From Euclidia mi (taxonomy: Eukaryota; Arthropoda; Insecta; Lepidoptera; Erebidae), in assembly GCA_944739405.2 (NCBI GenBank), contig OX123193.2:25223516-25287515 (forward strand): a stretch of DNA of 64,000 nucleotides, given 5' to 3'. The stretch's first letter is position 1. Every line of letters begins with the position of its first letter. Below are positions 12,701-27,700 of the stretch, one piece after another. Under the pieces are notes generated by a model, which searched no databases, was not told the origin of the DNA, and saw nothing but the letters and a program-made list of their open reading frames with translations. The translations under genes and the position numbers were made by a program.

Positions 12701-15700
12701 CTACCAACATATATCACAGAAATATGATTTCAACTTTATGAAATTCCTAAAAGATAAAATCAAAATCAAAATCAAAATCATTTATTCATCTAGGCCACTA
12801 AGTGACGCTTATGAACGTCAAAATTTAAGTTAATTACTTAATGATTCTACATTTACATTTACTGCCACGTTCGCAATGCAATAGGTAGAACCACGAGAAA
12901 GAACGGGCAATAAAACTCATGGCCACTCTTTTCAAACAAATATAATGGTGGTACATTTTATTTTTGTAAGGAGCTGCAACTGTTTCACATTATAGACATC
13001 TACTAATAAAATTTTTAGTAGCTATTGATATCATACTCAAGCAGTAAATGATGTTCATATGGTAAGCCTCCCAAAGTAAATATGGTGAAACAGGAGCATC
13101 CACTTACGTCTTTTTTAATGTAGGCAACTCGCGAACATGGTCAGAACTATGGTAGAAGTGAATGAAGCCGAAAGTAACGGTATTATGAAACCAAAGCAAT
13201 CGACAACCTATTAGTTAGCCCATGACCACGAGTTACCCACATTTTACAAATCCGCAAAGTTATAATGAAAGTGTGGAACATGAATGCAAAATATAGTATG
13301 AAATGAGAATATCGTAATTAACTACACTATAAAATAAAACTACTAATTATTGACCTAGTCAAAAGCGAAGAACTACTTCCAAGCGCTCCTGTCATCAAAA
13401 TAATCCTTCAAACTGTAATATGCCTTATTTATAAGATTCTTTTTAACTTCTGCCTGAAACGAACTTAATGGCAAGTCTAAAATATAAGTTGGTAATTTAT
13501 TGTATATGCGAATACTGAGCCCAATAAAAGAGCTATGCGTTTTGTGCAAACGAAAATACGGAACACATAATTTATGTCTATTTCTAGTATTGATATTGTG
13601 CCTGTCACTATTCATTTTATAAGAATTTATGTTTAGTCTTACATGCATAACACTGGCATAAATATATTGTGACGCTACAGTAAGAATACCAATAGTTTTA
13701 AATTTTTCTTTGAGTGAGACTCTTGTCTTTAACTGGTAAATGGCCCTAACTGCCCGTTTCTGCAATATAAAAATATTTTGGATATCAGCAGCTCTACCCC
13801 ATAACAATATGCCATATGACATAACACTATGAAAATAACTAAAATAAACCAATCTAGCCGTATCGACATCGGTCAACCTACGAACCTTCTTAACGGCATA
13901 AGCAGCTGAGCTAAGTTTCCCTGAGAGATATGTAACATGCGCACCCCATTGTAACTTCGAATCAAGTGTTAATCCTAGAAATAATGTGGATTCAGTTGTT
14001 TCGAGTACATCGTCATTTAAAACTATGTTAGGACCAAGGTTTCTGACATTAGGCAGGGCAAACTTAACACATTTTGTTTTTTTTGCGTTCAGTACTAGAT
14101 TGTTTACATTAAACCATTTAGTCACTTGAATGAGTGCACTGTTTATTTCGTTAAAGTGTTCCTTATTTCTATCTTCTTTAAATATCAAAGAAGTATCGTC
14201 AGCAAACAGTACAACGTCACAAATGTTTCTCAAGTAAAAAGGTAAATCGTTTATGTAAACAAGAAACAAGAAAGGCCCTAGGATGCTGCCCTGTGGCACT
14301 CCTAAATCAACAGGTAAGCCACTGGATTTTGAGCCATTTATTTCAACACATTGGATCCTGTCACTTAAGTACGACTTAATGACATCCAATGCTTTAGTCT
14401 GGACGCCGTAATGTCTAAGCTTGCACAAGAGCGTTTCATGGCAGACACAATCGAATGCTTTCGAAAGGTCGCAGAACACACCAACAGCATTTTGGGAATT
14501 CTCCCAAGCACTGTAGATATGTTTGAGTAACGCTACTCCTGCATCTGTTGTCGAAAGACCCTTGGTAAAACCATATTGCTCACCATGAAGGAGGCTGTTT
14601 TGATTAAAATGTCTTAGTAGTTGCTTGAGTATGATCTTTTCAAAAATCTTACTAAAAGCAGGTAGTATCGATATTGGCCTATAATTACTAGGATCAGTCT
14701 TATTGCCGGATTTGAACAGAGGTATTATTCTACTATGTTTCATAAGATCTGGAAAACTGCCAGATTTAATACACTTATTGAATAAGTTGCTTAAATAAGG
14801 AGCAATTATACTTGTCAAAACCTTAACAGAAATGCCCCAGAGATCACCTGTATTTTTAGACTCTAAAGACTTAAAAGTATTTATAATATCGGTAGAACTA
14901 ATACTATGAAATTTAAATATTACTTCACATTTTCCTACACTAGACTCTAATAGGTTTTCTGCGACTATAGCTGATGATTTTAATTCTCTAGTAGTAGTAA
15001 GTGGTATGCTAGCAAAAAAGTTATTAAATGTGTGTGCGACTTCTTCGTCATTATGAATTAATTTATCATTATCAAGAAGACTAAAACTATTACTTCTTAA
15101 TGTTGTCTTACCTGTTGTTTCATTAATAGCTCGCCAGGTTGCCTTAACTTTATTCGAAGATTGTTTAATTTTATTCCTAACGAATATAGCTTTAGCTGTA
15201 TTGCACACTCTTTTAAATATTTTAGAATAATTCCTAACATACTCAGTGAAGTTTAAATCAGAATTGTATTTTTTCATACCATACAACTCATACATTGTTG
15301 CTCTGCTTTTGTAAATACCCGCAGTAGCCCACTCATTAAAAGCTCGAGATTCCTTAATTACTTTCTTCTTAGTCTTAAAAGTATTCTGAAACGTGTTATT
15401 AACTATATTAAATAAATTGTTAAAATTCTTATTTGGCGAATCTATTTCTATTAAGTCAGGATTCATAGTATTCATTCCAATCAATACTTTATTCCGGAAT
15501 TCATTAAACTTATGCCTAGGTAATGGCCTAACCAACACTCTCTGTACGATGCTATCATTGTAATATGGAAACCTAGCTAATTGACCACAGTGATCCGAAG
15601 TTAATTCAGAAGTAACTACTCTATCTGAAACAATACAATTACTAAATATGTTATCAAGACAGGTGAAAGATGTTGCTGTGATTCTAGTTGGTTCAAGAAA

Positions 15701-18700
15701 TAAATTTTTCAAATTAAATGATCTAAAAAGGTTTAAAAATCTACAAGTCATTATTGAATTTTCAAGAATGTTAACATTAAAATCACCACAAACTATAATC
15801 CCTTTCTTATTGCTCCTAATTTTACTAATTGCATCTTCCATAACAGATTCAAACAAATTAAAGTCACTTAATGGAGGACGATATACACATATAATAATAT
15901 GCTGCTCAAGCTCAATGCATGACAGTTCCACCGTGCGTTCTATAGACAAGCTAGTTATGTCTTTCCGTTCTTTACATGTTAAACTGTTTGAAACAATAAT
16001 CAATGATCCACCATGAATAGCTTGTTTCCTAGAGAAGGCACTGTGTACTGTGTATTGTGTGTTATTTATGAATTTAATCTGGTATTCTTTAAGCCAGTGT
16101 TCCGTAATGCACATAACTTTAATACTATGATTTTCTAAATATAAACCTAATTCTAAATCCTTGCCAGATAGACCTTGTATGTTTTGATGTGCTACAGTCA
16201 GTTCAATATGTCTACCCTTTGTCCTGTTCTTAAGTTTAAAGAACTTGTGTCAGTATTCTCAATAGAAGAATTATAAGGATAGGAACTATTTACTGAAACT
16301 AGATTCTTGGATACCCTACATGTACCTGTGTCATTTTGTATATTATATGCTAATAATTTAGCAACTTGTCTTTTATAAAATAGTGGCAGATACATAGTAT
16401 CTTTAGTCAATGTAAAATTATTAATAAAATTATTGATGTCAAAAAATAAAATAAAATCCTTATATTGCCATGTCAAATTGTATAACATCAAGTTATGTTC
16501 ATGAATATGTCTATTCATCATAGTATTTAAACTATAAGCATAAGGCAAAGTCATACTAATAAATTTGCAATCATATGTTCTGTGAAGCGATAACATAACT
16601 TCTGTTAAATTAATTATATCTTTTTTAGTCACCATTTGACTATCACCGTATGAGATAATTATTGTGGACTCCCTATCAAATATTGTTGTATTTAATTTAT
16701 CAATTAGATGTGAAAAAGAAGACTCTGGATAGCAATAATTAATAATATTGTGTTGTTTCAATTCACAATTTATTGAACTACCTAAGCCTAAACCTAACCT
16801 ATCAGAGAACATATAAACTTTATTTGTGCCATTCCTACCTAAGGAAGACCTATCTGTTGTATTATTTGCTAAATAATAACTTTTGTCAATATCAAAAATA
16901 TTCTGAGACTCACAAGTGGGTATAGTTGATTTTATGCTATTTAGGCAAGTATTGGTGTTTGTCAAAGCTTTCACATACTCAAGATTTTGCCTACCTACCT
17001 GAGCTATCTCATCATATTTCCTAATATAATCCTGAACCTCATTTTGATATTGGGTGTTCATCCTATCTATTTGAGACTGTAAAGAGGTAATTTGACCTTT
17101 GAGATCCCTAGTATGTTGATCATACAGCATTTTACTATTTATCAACTCTGTGTTGTACTTTTCTAAGTCTAATAACAATTCTGAACGCTCAGAAACTAAA
17201 ACTTTATATTGCTGGGATGTTACTTTATTTTTCTTGTATTGTTTTAGGCTAAAGATTAGTTTCCTAATGTGTTTGTTTAGTTTATTATATTTTCTATGTC
17301 GTTTCAGGCCACTTGTGTTTAATTTAAATGGTTTAGTAGATCTGTGACCTAAGCTAGTACCTACAACCTCTGTATAAAGGTTCTGAGTTTTTCTACTGTT
17401 TAATTCCTCAACAGTCTGTTCTAGGGATTTAATATTTATTATAGATTGTTCTAAACAGCATTCAAGTTCCCTAATGCGACTCATAGACCATGAATGGCCA
17501 TCATTGGTAGCGGTCAATAAATGTATTTCCTCCTGTAACCTATCTCGCTGGGCCAGTGTGTCCATATACTCAATATGGAGTTTTGCGAGCTGAGCCTTCA
17601 GGTTGGAAACCCTATCGTTGACAATCCTGATGTCCTCTTCACAGTCTGCACGCTCCTTCAGTAGGTGTATATTCTCCTCCTGGCACTTCTTTAATTCTAT
17701 CAAGGTTATTCTCAGCTTGTTCTCTAGATCCTTCGCTGTGGCCTTCCGGGTCATCATAGTGCTCATTGTGGAATGGCTCATAGCCAAGGATACGCCAAAC
17801 ACCTATGGACAGAAAGATAAACAAGATGTCAGAAAAGAGATAAGTCAGTAATGAGTAGGAGTTTATAGATATAGATAAATAAATAAATATATTTATTTAA
17901 ATAAATATTTATAGCTAGAAGGACAGTAGACAAATAACAGAAAAGGAAAAATATTATTGAAAGTAAAGGTGTTATTCAATTTTTAATTAATTAGGCAAAA
18001 TATGTAGGTAGTAAATGAAAAATATAATCTTGGCAAATTTACTAATTTGTATCAATTTTTATATTATATTACTTATAAAGATATTATATATAGGGGCCTT
18101 GTTAAAGATATAAACACTTAAATAAATGTGAAGTGTAAGTGTAGTAGGTGTTTGTATGGGGCGTTTGTTCAGTCTTCGATTTTGCTTCCACGTCTTGTCA
18201 AGCAAAAGGAGACAGAAACTGTGCCAGTGTGTGATGGACGAAGCTCACGTTGGTGTGAGCCGAGTAAATGTGTGATGAGGAGTGTAAGTTAATAAGTAAG
18301 ATACTCCCCGGGTTTAAAGATGATTTCAAATCCGTCCGTTGACACCTGGTAGTAGATCTGTCCGCCAAAAACTGTTCGTATCGAGGTTTCAAACACCAAA
18401 CTCAATGTCTTTCACAATTTTATGCACAGTATGATAACATAAATGATATTTAAGCATTTAATATTCATTTAAAATAAAATAAAACTTTTAAAATTACAGA
18501 GCTACGTAAATATACGTCTGACGTTTACAGTGTTGCCAGCCAAAAAAAAAAGATACTTATATTCAGTCTATGAGTGATATGATGCACTATATATATAATT
18601 TTAGATTTATGTTGTTAACACATGTTAACAACATAAATCTAAAATTCCATGTCATATTTTCTACAAAACAGAATGGCGAGAGCAAACCAGTACCTTCGGA

Positions 18701-21700
18701 AAAACGAAGTTCTATTGACGAAAAACCAAAGAAGAAAACTTTGCCTGAGCTGGACAAATACTGGAAAGTTGTCAACGATGACCCAACTGACTTCACTGGG
18801 TGGACCTATCTGCTCCAATATGTTGACCAAGAGGTGAGATTTCAGAACTTAATAATATATTAAACATAAAAAATCGAATTATCTAATTGGGTAACTAAAT
18901 TCGTTCTCTAAAATGATGAATACACACGCTAATCTTGTCGCTTTATGAAGCGATGAGATCTGAATCACAATGTTGAGTGGCAAGGGCCAACTGACTAGGC
19001 ATGTTAGCTTGTATATATCTGGTGAAGAGTGGCAGTAGTGTTGAAGCTTGTGTGTTTGTACAGAGTGACGTGGAGGCGGCGCGCGAGGCGTACGACGCGT
19101 TTCTGTCGCACTACCCGTACTGTTACGGCTACTGGCGCAAGTACGCCGACTACGAGAAACGGAAAGGGAGTAAAAAGAAGTGTCTCGAGGTGAGTGTCAC
19201 TTCTCCCCTGCTTTATTTAATGTTTATTATCTATTTAAATTACTTGGTAAGTGTTACGGCTTTGAACACCTGATGAATAGTCTTATGAATGTGTCTTAAC
19301 ACTTGGATTTTGAATTGTTTTAGTCATAACTGGTATTTTGCAATTATTTTTTTTCCCAACAGTGCTTCGAGGTCCACGATGTTCGTAAGCCAAAGTCGTC
19401 CGTTCGCACCGGAGAATTCTATTACCATCACATAGATTTCGTTCTAGTGATTCATTTTTTGTGGTGTATATTTTATATTCTAGTGCATATATTTATTATA
19501 CTTTGTACACGCATGATGTATTGTAATACTGTTTCATGTATTATTATTTAAGTAAGTACTTAATGAGTGGTGGATATAATTAAGTTAACGAGTATGGTAG
19601 CACGGAAGCGCAGCCAGTCTCCAATATTTAGCCATAGAATGGCGGTAGGATCGAAGAAGCTCGGAGTCGTCGTGAGCAAGTCATCGTTCGAGCGGCGAGT
19701 GCGAACAGGTGTAATATGCCCGACACACATTTTATATCGTGCGATGGGCGAGCCGTTGCGTGCGAGCGCCCGCACCCCGCACCCCGCAGCACGCAGCGGG
19801 TCGCTACGTCACACACATTATATGACACATTATATGCTATTCAATATTCCCTTGCTTCATAGTGTGTCGTCAACACGGCGCACTTGCACGCGCCCCGGGC
19901 CTGTTTAACGCCACACATGTTTCAGGTGTTGGAAAGAGGACTCAAAGCTATACCGTTGTCGGTTGATCTATGGATACATTATTTAAATCATGTCAAAGCT
20001 ACTAGAACTGAGGACCACGCCTTTATTAGATCTCAGTATGAGAGAGCAATAGGTAAGATGATTTATTATTACGTAAAATTATTAAATAACTGTAGCTAAT
20101 TATCAAAATTTTCACTTGTGTGTCATTTTTTTACTATATTTGGATATATTTAATGTTTTCAATTATTAAAGCACATGACAAAATGCTAACATTAACTTTC
20201 AAAATTTCCAGAGACATGTGGTCTAGAGTTCCGCTCGGATCGCCTGTGGGAGTCGTACATCAAGTGGGAGGCTGAGAACGGCTCCGCGCTCAACGTCACC
20301 AACATCTACGATCGACTATTGGCCACGCCCACACTCGGATACACATCGCATTTCGATAAGTACGTACACTTTAAATGTTTTTGTAATATAAAAAATATTT
20401 ATTTGATCTATTCTTCACACATTCTGTACGATATTCTGCATTTGAAGCCAAAGCCCCGATTGCGCATGCTTAACGTGTAGCACGTATCCGTAGACGTATA
20501 CGTACAATGAGTTTTGAATGCGTACACGCTTACTTACACGAATAGTTGTTTCCTCAGGGGTGGAACCAGGTTGTGTGTTGGGTTGATCTAAAAGCCTAAG
20601 CCCCCCTAAAAGAATCTGTTTTCTTCTAAAGACTTAATGACATTGCAGACATTGATATATTCGTACAATTTCGATAATAGCGTGCGCGTTTTGTACCTTT
20701 TCTTGCTTCAATTCAACATTAATATCGCCAGACGCAAAATGATCATTGCACGTGTGCAACGTGGCGATGCTGTCTCATCTCTATAGATAAGACGTGTTTA
20801 TGATTTGCAGTTTCCAAGAGCACGTGATGTCGGAGCCGGTGACGGGAGTGATAGCGCGCGGCGAGCTTGTTCGTCTGCGGGGCGAAGTGCGCGACGCGAC
20901 CGGACACGCGCCGCAGCTCGACCTGCCGCCCGGCGAGGACGAGCCGCAGGACCATGTCGTTAGTACACAACACACACACACACACACTCACTCACAGACT
21001 GACTGACTCACTCGCACTCACTGACTGACTGACTCACTCACACACACTCACTAACTTACTCACTGACTGACTCTCGCACTCACTAACTGACTGACTCATT
21101 CTCTCATTCACACTGACTGACTCACTCACTCACACGCACACTCACTTGCTGGCTGGCTGAATCACTAACTCACTCACTCACACTCATTGAATGACTTACA
21201 CACACACACTCACTGACTGACTTACAAACACTCACACACACTGACTGACTCACTCACATATACTCACACTGACTTACTCACTCGCGCTCAGGCAGGCGCA
21301 CGCGTGCTAATACACCAGTACACAACACACACATTGAACTTACTCTTGATACAGTTATATTTGTTGTAAGGCATCCGAGGAGGAAGCACAAGCAATCAAA
21401 GAACGCATTATAGCAGCGCGTCGGAAGGTTCACAAGACTACCGGAGAACAAGTGGCTGCTAGGTGGACATTTGAGGAAGGAGTAAGTGTAGATTACTATG
21501 TTATTATTATTCTGAAGTAATTTAAAATTATAATTCTGATATATTTAACATTATAATATATGAATACGAGGTAGTGATAGCGTAGTTGAGATACCAACAC
21601 ACATTTGTGAAGAGGATATCGGGTTTATATTTCTCAGCGCACATACTAACTCTTTGAAATTATGTACGTGTTTTCTTGGTTGATATATTGCTTGCCGTGT

Positions 21701-24700
21701 GCCTCAGATAGCATGATGAGTCATCGGATCCGGCTGTTATCACAGTCAAATAATCCATACAGTCGTTCGACGAACGCGTCTAGACGGGTCAATCGTGCGG
21801 GGGCCAAGAGGTGAGACGCGGGAAGAGCGGTACCTAGTTACGTATATCGCCTTAGTTCCTAACTAGGTACATGTTTTTGGGGGCTGGCACGTGCTTGTTT
21901 TTTGTTCGTTACTTATTTATTTGCTTATGAATATTAATTAAGATGGTGCATACGACTTGTGCTGTGAGACATTGAAATTCTTTATGCTATTTAAAGATTT
22001 AAATAAATAAGGATTTAAAAAATCTGCGATTTCTTCAATTTACTTATACCAAAAAAGAAAATTTCATTAATTATAATTATTTATATTATTTTGAAATGTA
22101 TGTACTTATAACCACTTAAAATAATGTGCACATTCCTACTAATCTACTTACTTTTTAAAATATCTCATGTCTGGCCAAATCACAGAATAAAGTAGCAATT
22201 ATTGTACGCAAACAACATGGCAGACGTAAGAAAATATGCGTTGTAAGGTAATATTCGATTCTGGTGTGATTTTAATTTCATGCAATAAGTATCTAGTACC
22301 TTCGCATTAGGTAAGTACCTATCACATATTATTATGTATCTTGGTAACGGCGCATCCTAGCTCAAAAATAACCATATTTTTGGTCCCCTTTATAACCCCA
22401 CGCATGTTCTCCTTAATCTCATAGCCCGGTCACCCAGGATGAAATAGGTGCTGACTGACACTTTGTATGCAAATCTGTCACCGCACGAAAAATGCAACGT
22501 GTTTTATAATAATTATTTATCGTTAATTATTGTAATATAATAAACTAGCTGTTTCCCACGGTATCACCCGCGTCCTGAGGGAACTTCTTCGCGTACCCGG
22601 TTAATTTTTAGCCTAAGTTACTCCTTGGTACATCAGGCCAGTGAGGGTTCCGTCAAAATAGGTCCAGCCGTTCCAGAGATTAGCGAGAACAAACAGACAA
22701 ACAGACAAAAATTGTGAAAAATGTCATTTCGGTGTATGTACCGTGTATACATCCATATGCATTTAGTAAAAAGCGGTTATTTTAATATTGCAAACAGAAA
22801 CAGACACTCCAATTTTATTTATATGTATAGATAAATGATTTACACTATATTATTCATTTTGCGTAGCAATTGTAATATTTTTCTAAAATAAATAGACAGT
22901 GTTTGAATAAGTAGGTATTGTTTACATGTGGCAGCCCTAGCCTACTTACCCTTGTCTGGACGTTGTCGGCTTTTTCTACGAGATCAAATTCGTCAAACTA
23001 CTGTATGTCTTTATACTGTGCTGTTATGAAGATATTTGTAAACTGCTTTAGGGAGTCAGTACCGTTGAAAGTTAAATATATTGTCAACAGCGATATTCCA
23101 TGCCTCACGCTAGCCAGCCTGAGGCATGGCATTTCGCTGTCATTTTGGGTTGCGGGCTTGCTGGAGACAGATTGCAGTCGCTCTGTGGAAAAGCTAATAA
23201 TCAGTCAAATCTGGTTAGCCTAAGAACCAGATCTCTGGCTCCAAATCTTGAAAGTAACTGGGATAACGCTAGGACGATAATGGTGATGACTTAACACTAT
23301 GTATAAAAACTAAGCAATATTTTAAAATAACTAGTATCATCATCAGCCCTTTATACTGTCCCACTGCTGGGCACGGGCCTCTTTTCACTATGAGAAGGGC
23401 AAGGCCATAGTCCACCACGCTGGACAAGTGCGGGTTGGCAGACTTCACATGTCTTTCGAGAACATTATGGAGAACTCTCAGACATGCAGGTTTCCTCACG
23501 ATGTTTTCCTTCACCATTTAGCAAGCGATAATTAACAATTTAAGAGCGTTTAATCCGTCGGAGGCGATTTTGCGGGTTTTTATTGTTCTATTACGTTACG
23601 GATAAATAACAATTAATGGAAAAGATATAGAAAATATGAAAGTTCAGTTCTTTATCAAGAGAGTGCTAAAGAAAAATATATGGGTTACTATAGTAAATAT
23701 TTTAAAACGGATGAATTTAAAAAAGTCATTATCGTAATTTATGTAGTTTAGGCCAGCATTAATGGTCGCTAGTGTATTGAAAACTTATCGTTCTATAATT
23801 CGGTAAATGTAAACTGTACGAGCAAAAGCTATACAAGCGAGTCCTTAAAAAAGAAATTGTACTTTCATTCATAATTTTTAAGAAAATCGGAGATCAAAAC
23901 AGTGCATTTTGCTTAATTTTAGCCCGCAAATTTGCATTTATATCTAAAAAACTACTGTGATAATTAAAAAGATATATACATATTTAGAAACCTTAAGATT
24001 CATTTTAAGTCATATAAAAAAAATTGGAATCTAAACTTTTCGTTTGTAATTAATATGATTTTTTTTAAAAGACCTATAAAGCTCGAAGCGCGATGCTATG
24101 TCCGCCGCCCTCCTCTCTCTGTTCGCCCAGAAGGTTAGGGCCGGCGATATAGACGTAACTGGAATGCTGCAGACCATCCCCTCCAATGGATAAGCCGCTT
24201 AGGGTGGTCCATTGGAATGCCCAGTCCCTGTCTGGAAAGATAGGCCTCCTACGCCTCTTCGTCAAGGAGCAGCAAGTCGACATCATGCTGATAAGCGAGA
24301 CCCACCTGAAGACCACCGCCCCACTCAAGATCCCGGGGTACTACGTTTACAGGCAGGACGAGGTCTCGCCGGCAGGCATAGCCTACCGGGGACTTGCTGT
24401 CCTGGTGAAGAGGACAATGGTGCATCAACTCGTCGAGCCGAAGAGACACAACACCATCTACGCCCTTGGTGTTGATGTCCAAGTCGGCGGACGGGAGATG
24501 CGCCTTTACGCGGCCTATCGACCGCCAGGGACCGGCTCCACGAACACCTTCAACGTGGCCGAGCTGAGGAAGCTTCTTCTTCCGACCACGCCCACCATCA
24601 TCGCGGGAGACCTGAACGCCAAGCACCCGGCATGGCACTGCGCGAGCAGCGACCGAGCGGGGGAGCTCATCTTCCAGGATGCCAGCACCTACAACTATGA

Positions 24701-27700
24701 AGTCGCCGGCCCCCGAGAGCCTACTCGGCTGGATCCCTCGGGGCGCAATGACAACGTGCTGGACATCCTGATCTCCCGAGGACTGAGGGCGCCTCCCACG
24801 CAAGAGGTCCTGCCGGACCTGCCCTCCGACCACCGACCGGTACTGCTGGTATTCAGGGAACCCGCGACGATGGTCAATCTGCCAAGACCACGCACCCAGA
24901 CCAACTGGGACCAGTTCGAGGAAGAGCTGGCCGCCTACCACCAGCCGTCCACCATCCACACTTCTGAGGAAGTCGACGCAGCCGCCGAGGAGCTCTCCAG
25001 CACCATTCAGGCCGCGCTTCGAGCGTCCTCGAGCACCAGGGCCAACTCCGAGAGGCGGGCACCCCTCCCCGCCTCGATACGGAAGCTGCTCGAGGAAAAG
25101 CGCGATGCCAAGAAGACCTGGATGAGAACTCGGCACCCCCGGGATAAAACCCGGTATAACCGCCTCACCAACGCGCTCAAGGCCGCCCTGTGGGAGCACA
25201 GGGGGGACGAGTGGGAACAACACCTGTCCCACATCGAGGAAAACCAGGCCTCGTTGTCACGCCTCTGCAGACAGCTGTCTGCGGAGCCCAACCCGACACG
25301 CCCCCTGCTCGGAAGAGACGGCCTTCTGCGTTACAAGGCCGCAGACCGGGCGGAGATCATCGCGAGCAGCCTCGAACAACAGTTCACCCCCCACGAGGTC
25401 CAAGACGAGGCCCACTCACGAGAGGTAGAGGAGCTAGTCCGGACCTACCTCTCAACGCCCCTCGTCTCATCGGATGGTGGTGACCTGCTGGTGACCCCGC
25501 AAGAGGTTGCAGCGGTGATCCGCAAAACCAACCCCCGGAAGGCGCCTGGTGAGGACGGCATCCCAAACTCCGCGCTGCATCGACTTCCTCGGAAATCGCT
25601 CATTGCAGCGACCCAGCTCTTCAACGGCATCCTGAGGACTGGCCACTTCCCGACCAGCTGGAAGCGCGGCCGGGTCATTGTACTCCCCAAGCCCGGCAAG
25701 GACCCCAGGAAGCCGGAGAACTATAGGCCCATCACCCTCCTCTCGACGACGTCCAAGGTGTTCGAGCGGCTGCTGCTGGCGAAGATCACCCCGCACCTCA
25801 TCCCGAGGCCCGAACAATTCGGGTTTCGCCAAGCACACTCCACCACGCTGCAGCTGACTCGCGTACTGGGCGAGATGGCCACGTGGTTGAACAAGCGAGG
25901 CCACACGGTGACCGTGATGCTCGACATGGAGAAGGTGTTCGACAGGGTGTGGCATGACGGCCTCATTTACAAACTGTCGACGTCCACTATCCCCCGACAT
26001 CTCATCACGGTCATCGCATCATTTCTCCGCGGGAGAACCTTCCACGTGGCCGTCGAGGACGTCACGTCAGAGGAGAGGAGCATCGAGGCCGGAGTCCCAC
26101 AGGGGAGCTGTCTCTCCCCAGTTTTGTACGCCCACTACACGGACGACATCCCAGTAGTGGGCGATGTGAAGCTGGCGCTGATTGCGGACGACGCCGCGTA
26201 CCTGTCCAGCTCACGGAACGCCAGACACGCTGCACGGAAGCTGACCCCGACACTTGAAGCGCTCCCGGGCTGGCTGAAGAAGTGGAGGCTCAAGTGCAAC
26301 GTGTCCAAGACCCAGGCTATGGTGACTGGACGGGTACAGTACCCGCCGTGCCTCAAGCTGATGGGGGAGGAAATCCCTTGGTCGCCGACGGTCAAGTACC
26401 TGGGCGTCACAATCGACCGAAACCTGACGATGTCACACCACGTCGGGACCATCGTCGCGAAGGCCCAAGTAGCCAGGGCGAAGCTGCGCCCGCTGCTGTC
26501 CTCGAGATTGCCGCTGAGGGCCAAGCTGGCCCTCTACAAGACTTACATCAGGTCGCGCCTCACCTATGCGGGGCCGGCCTGGTACAACATGACAGCGAGG
26601 ACCACTCGGCAGCGACTGCAGCGGGTGGAGAACGTGTGCCTTCGCCTGGCGGTCGATGCGCCCAGGTACCTGAGAAACGCGACCATCCATCGGGACCTCA
26701 AATGGGAGCCGATCGAGGGATTCGTGAGCGGACTGGCCCGGGGTATGTTCGAGCGAGCAGATCGCTCCGAGCATAACCACCTCGTCAACATCGCTCCCCT
26801 CCCCCATCCAGACACAACAACCCTGATCCGGAGGAGACTGAAACGCCCCGCTCGGGAACTGATACCAATTCCCTCGAGCGGGGCGTCATCATCACCACCA
26901 CCACCACCACCACCACACCCGCTAGACGACCAGCCGCCGCCCTCTCGCAGGCGACTAACTGGGCCTCTCCCAACGGAGACTCACCCGGTTGGTCAGCCTC
27001 GAGGGCGGCCAACCCAATGACCGGCCCATAGTAATGGGCCGCGCAGATTACCTCCTTAAGGAGTCAACCTCCCAAAGGTACCCCCACTACCCCGAAGGGG
27101 GTGGTGAGAAGAACACCTACGACTATGTCCGCCATTCAGCGCTGAGCGCTCTCAGAGGACGGACCTGTCGCTCGCGTCCGCGTCCGCCATTTTAAATAAA
27201 AATTGTATTCCAAAACGTTTATAGCGCGGCTAAGCTTCTTGATCCTTATTTTTTTTCTCAACGTATTTTTTTTTTAAATATGGAAAGTTGATGTACTTAA
27301 CTTTATTTATGTATTACGTATTAAACTAGTGTGTTAGTCAAGACATCAGCCCGTCCAACATACGCACCACGAGAAAATTATCTCTACACGTTTACTCGTG
27401 TTTATGACGATTATCTCTATTAACTCGCTGACTCTAACATGGTTACACACACGATTCGACTCGTTATGTCAAATGTAGCTATAATAGTCGTTTTTACTTA
27501 TCTGTGGCATTTCTCTCGACGATTCCTAACTTGACGGCCCAATATTACTCGATTATGACAAATTTTGACAACTAAAATAGTAATAATAGTCGTCATGCTT
27601 TCATACGACGAGAACTACACGAGTAACTAAAAATATTTCTTTAAAACAACAAAGAAAATGGCAGTCCCTTATTATAATTATTTAATAACCTTATATAAAG

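Larger units (their letters stand above)
12754..17800 (-). mobile_element. CR1-like LINE, apparently full length, in Prp39 intron 6
   Basis: A two-ORF non-LTR retrotransposon lies antisense to Prp39. ORF1 is at 16198-17781 and ORF2 at 13373-16249 (overlapping). The 3' UTR ends in a short tandem tail, which on the minus strand is (TGATTTT)n at 12754-12785, as in CR1/L2-type elements. Both ORFs are open throughout, which suggests recent insertion. The 5' limit is set only by loss of coding sequence above 17781, so some 5' UTR may extend further. About 600 bp of 3' UTR (12786-13372) is non-coding. Confidence 0.85.

Noticed and set aside
19360..19460. Possible extra Prp39 exon after CCCAACAG at 19372
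   Set aside because: Joining exon 8 directly to 19926 gives the continuous Prp39 family sequence KKKCLE-VLERGLKAIP in phase; the candidate adds unrelated residues.
24249..26815. Many open frames antisense to the Jockey ORF2
   Set aside because: They are GC-rich shadow frames of the LINE coding sequence.
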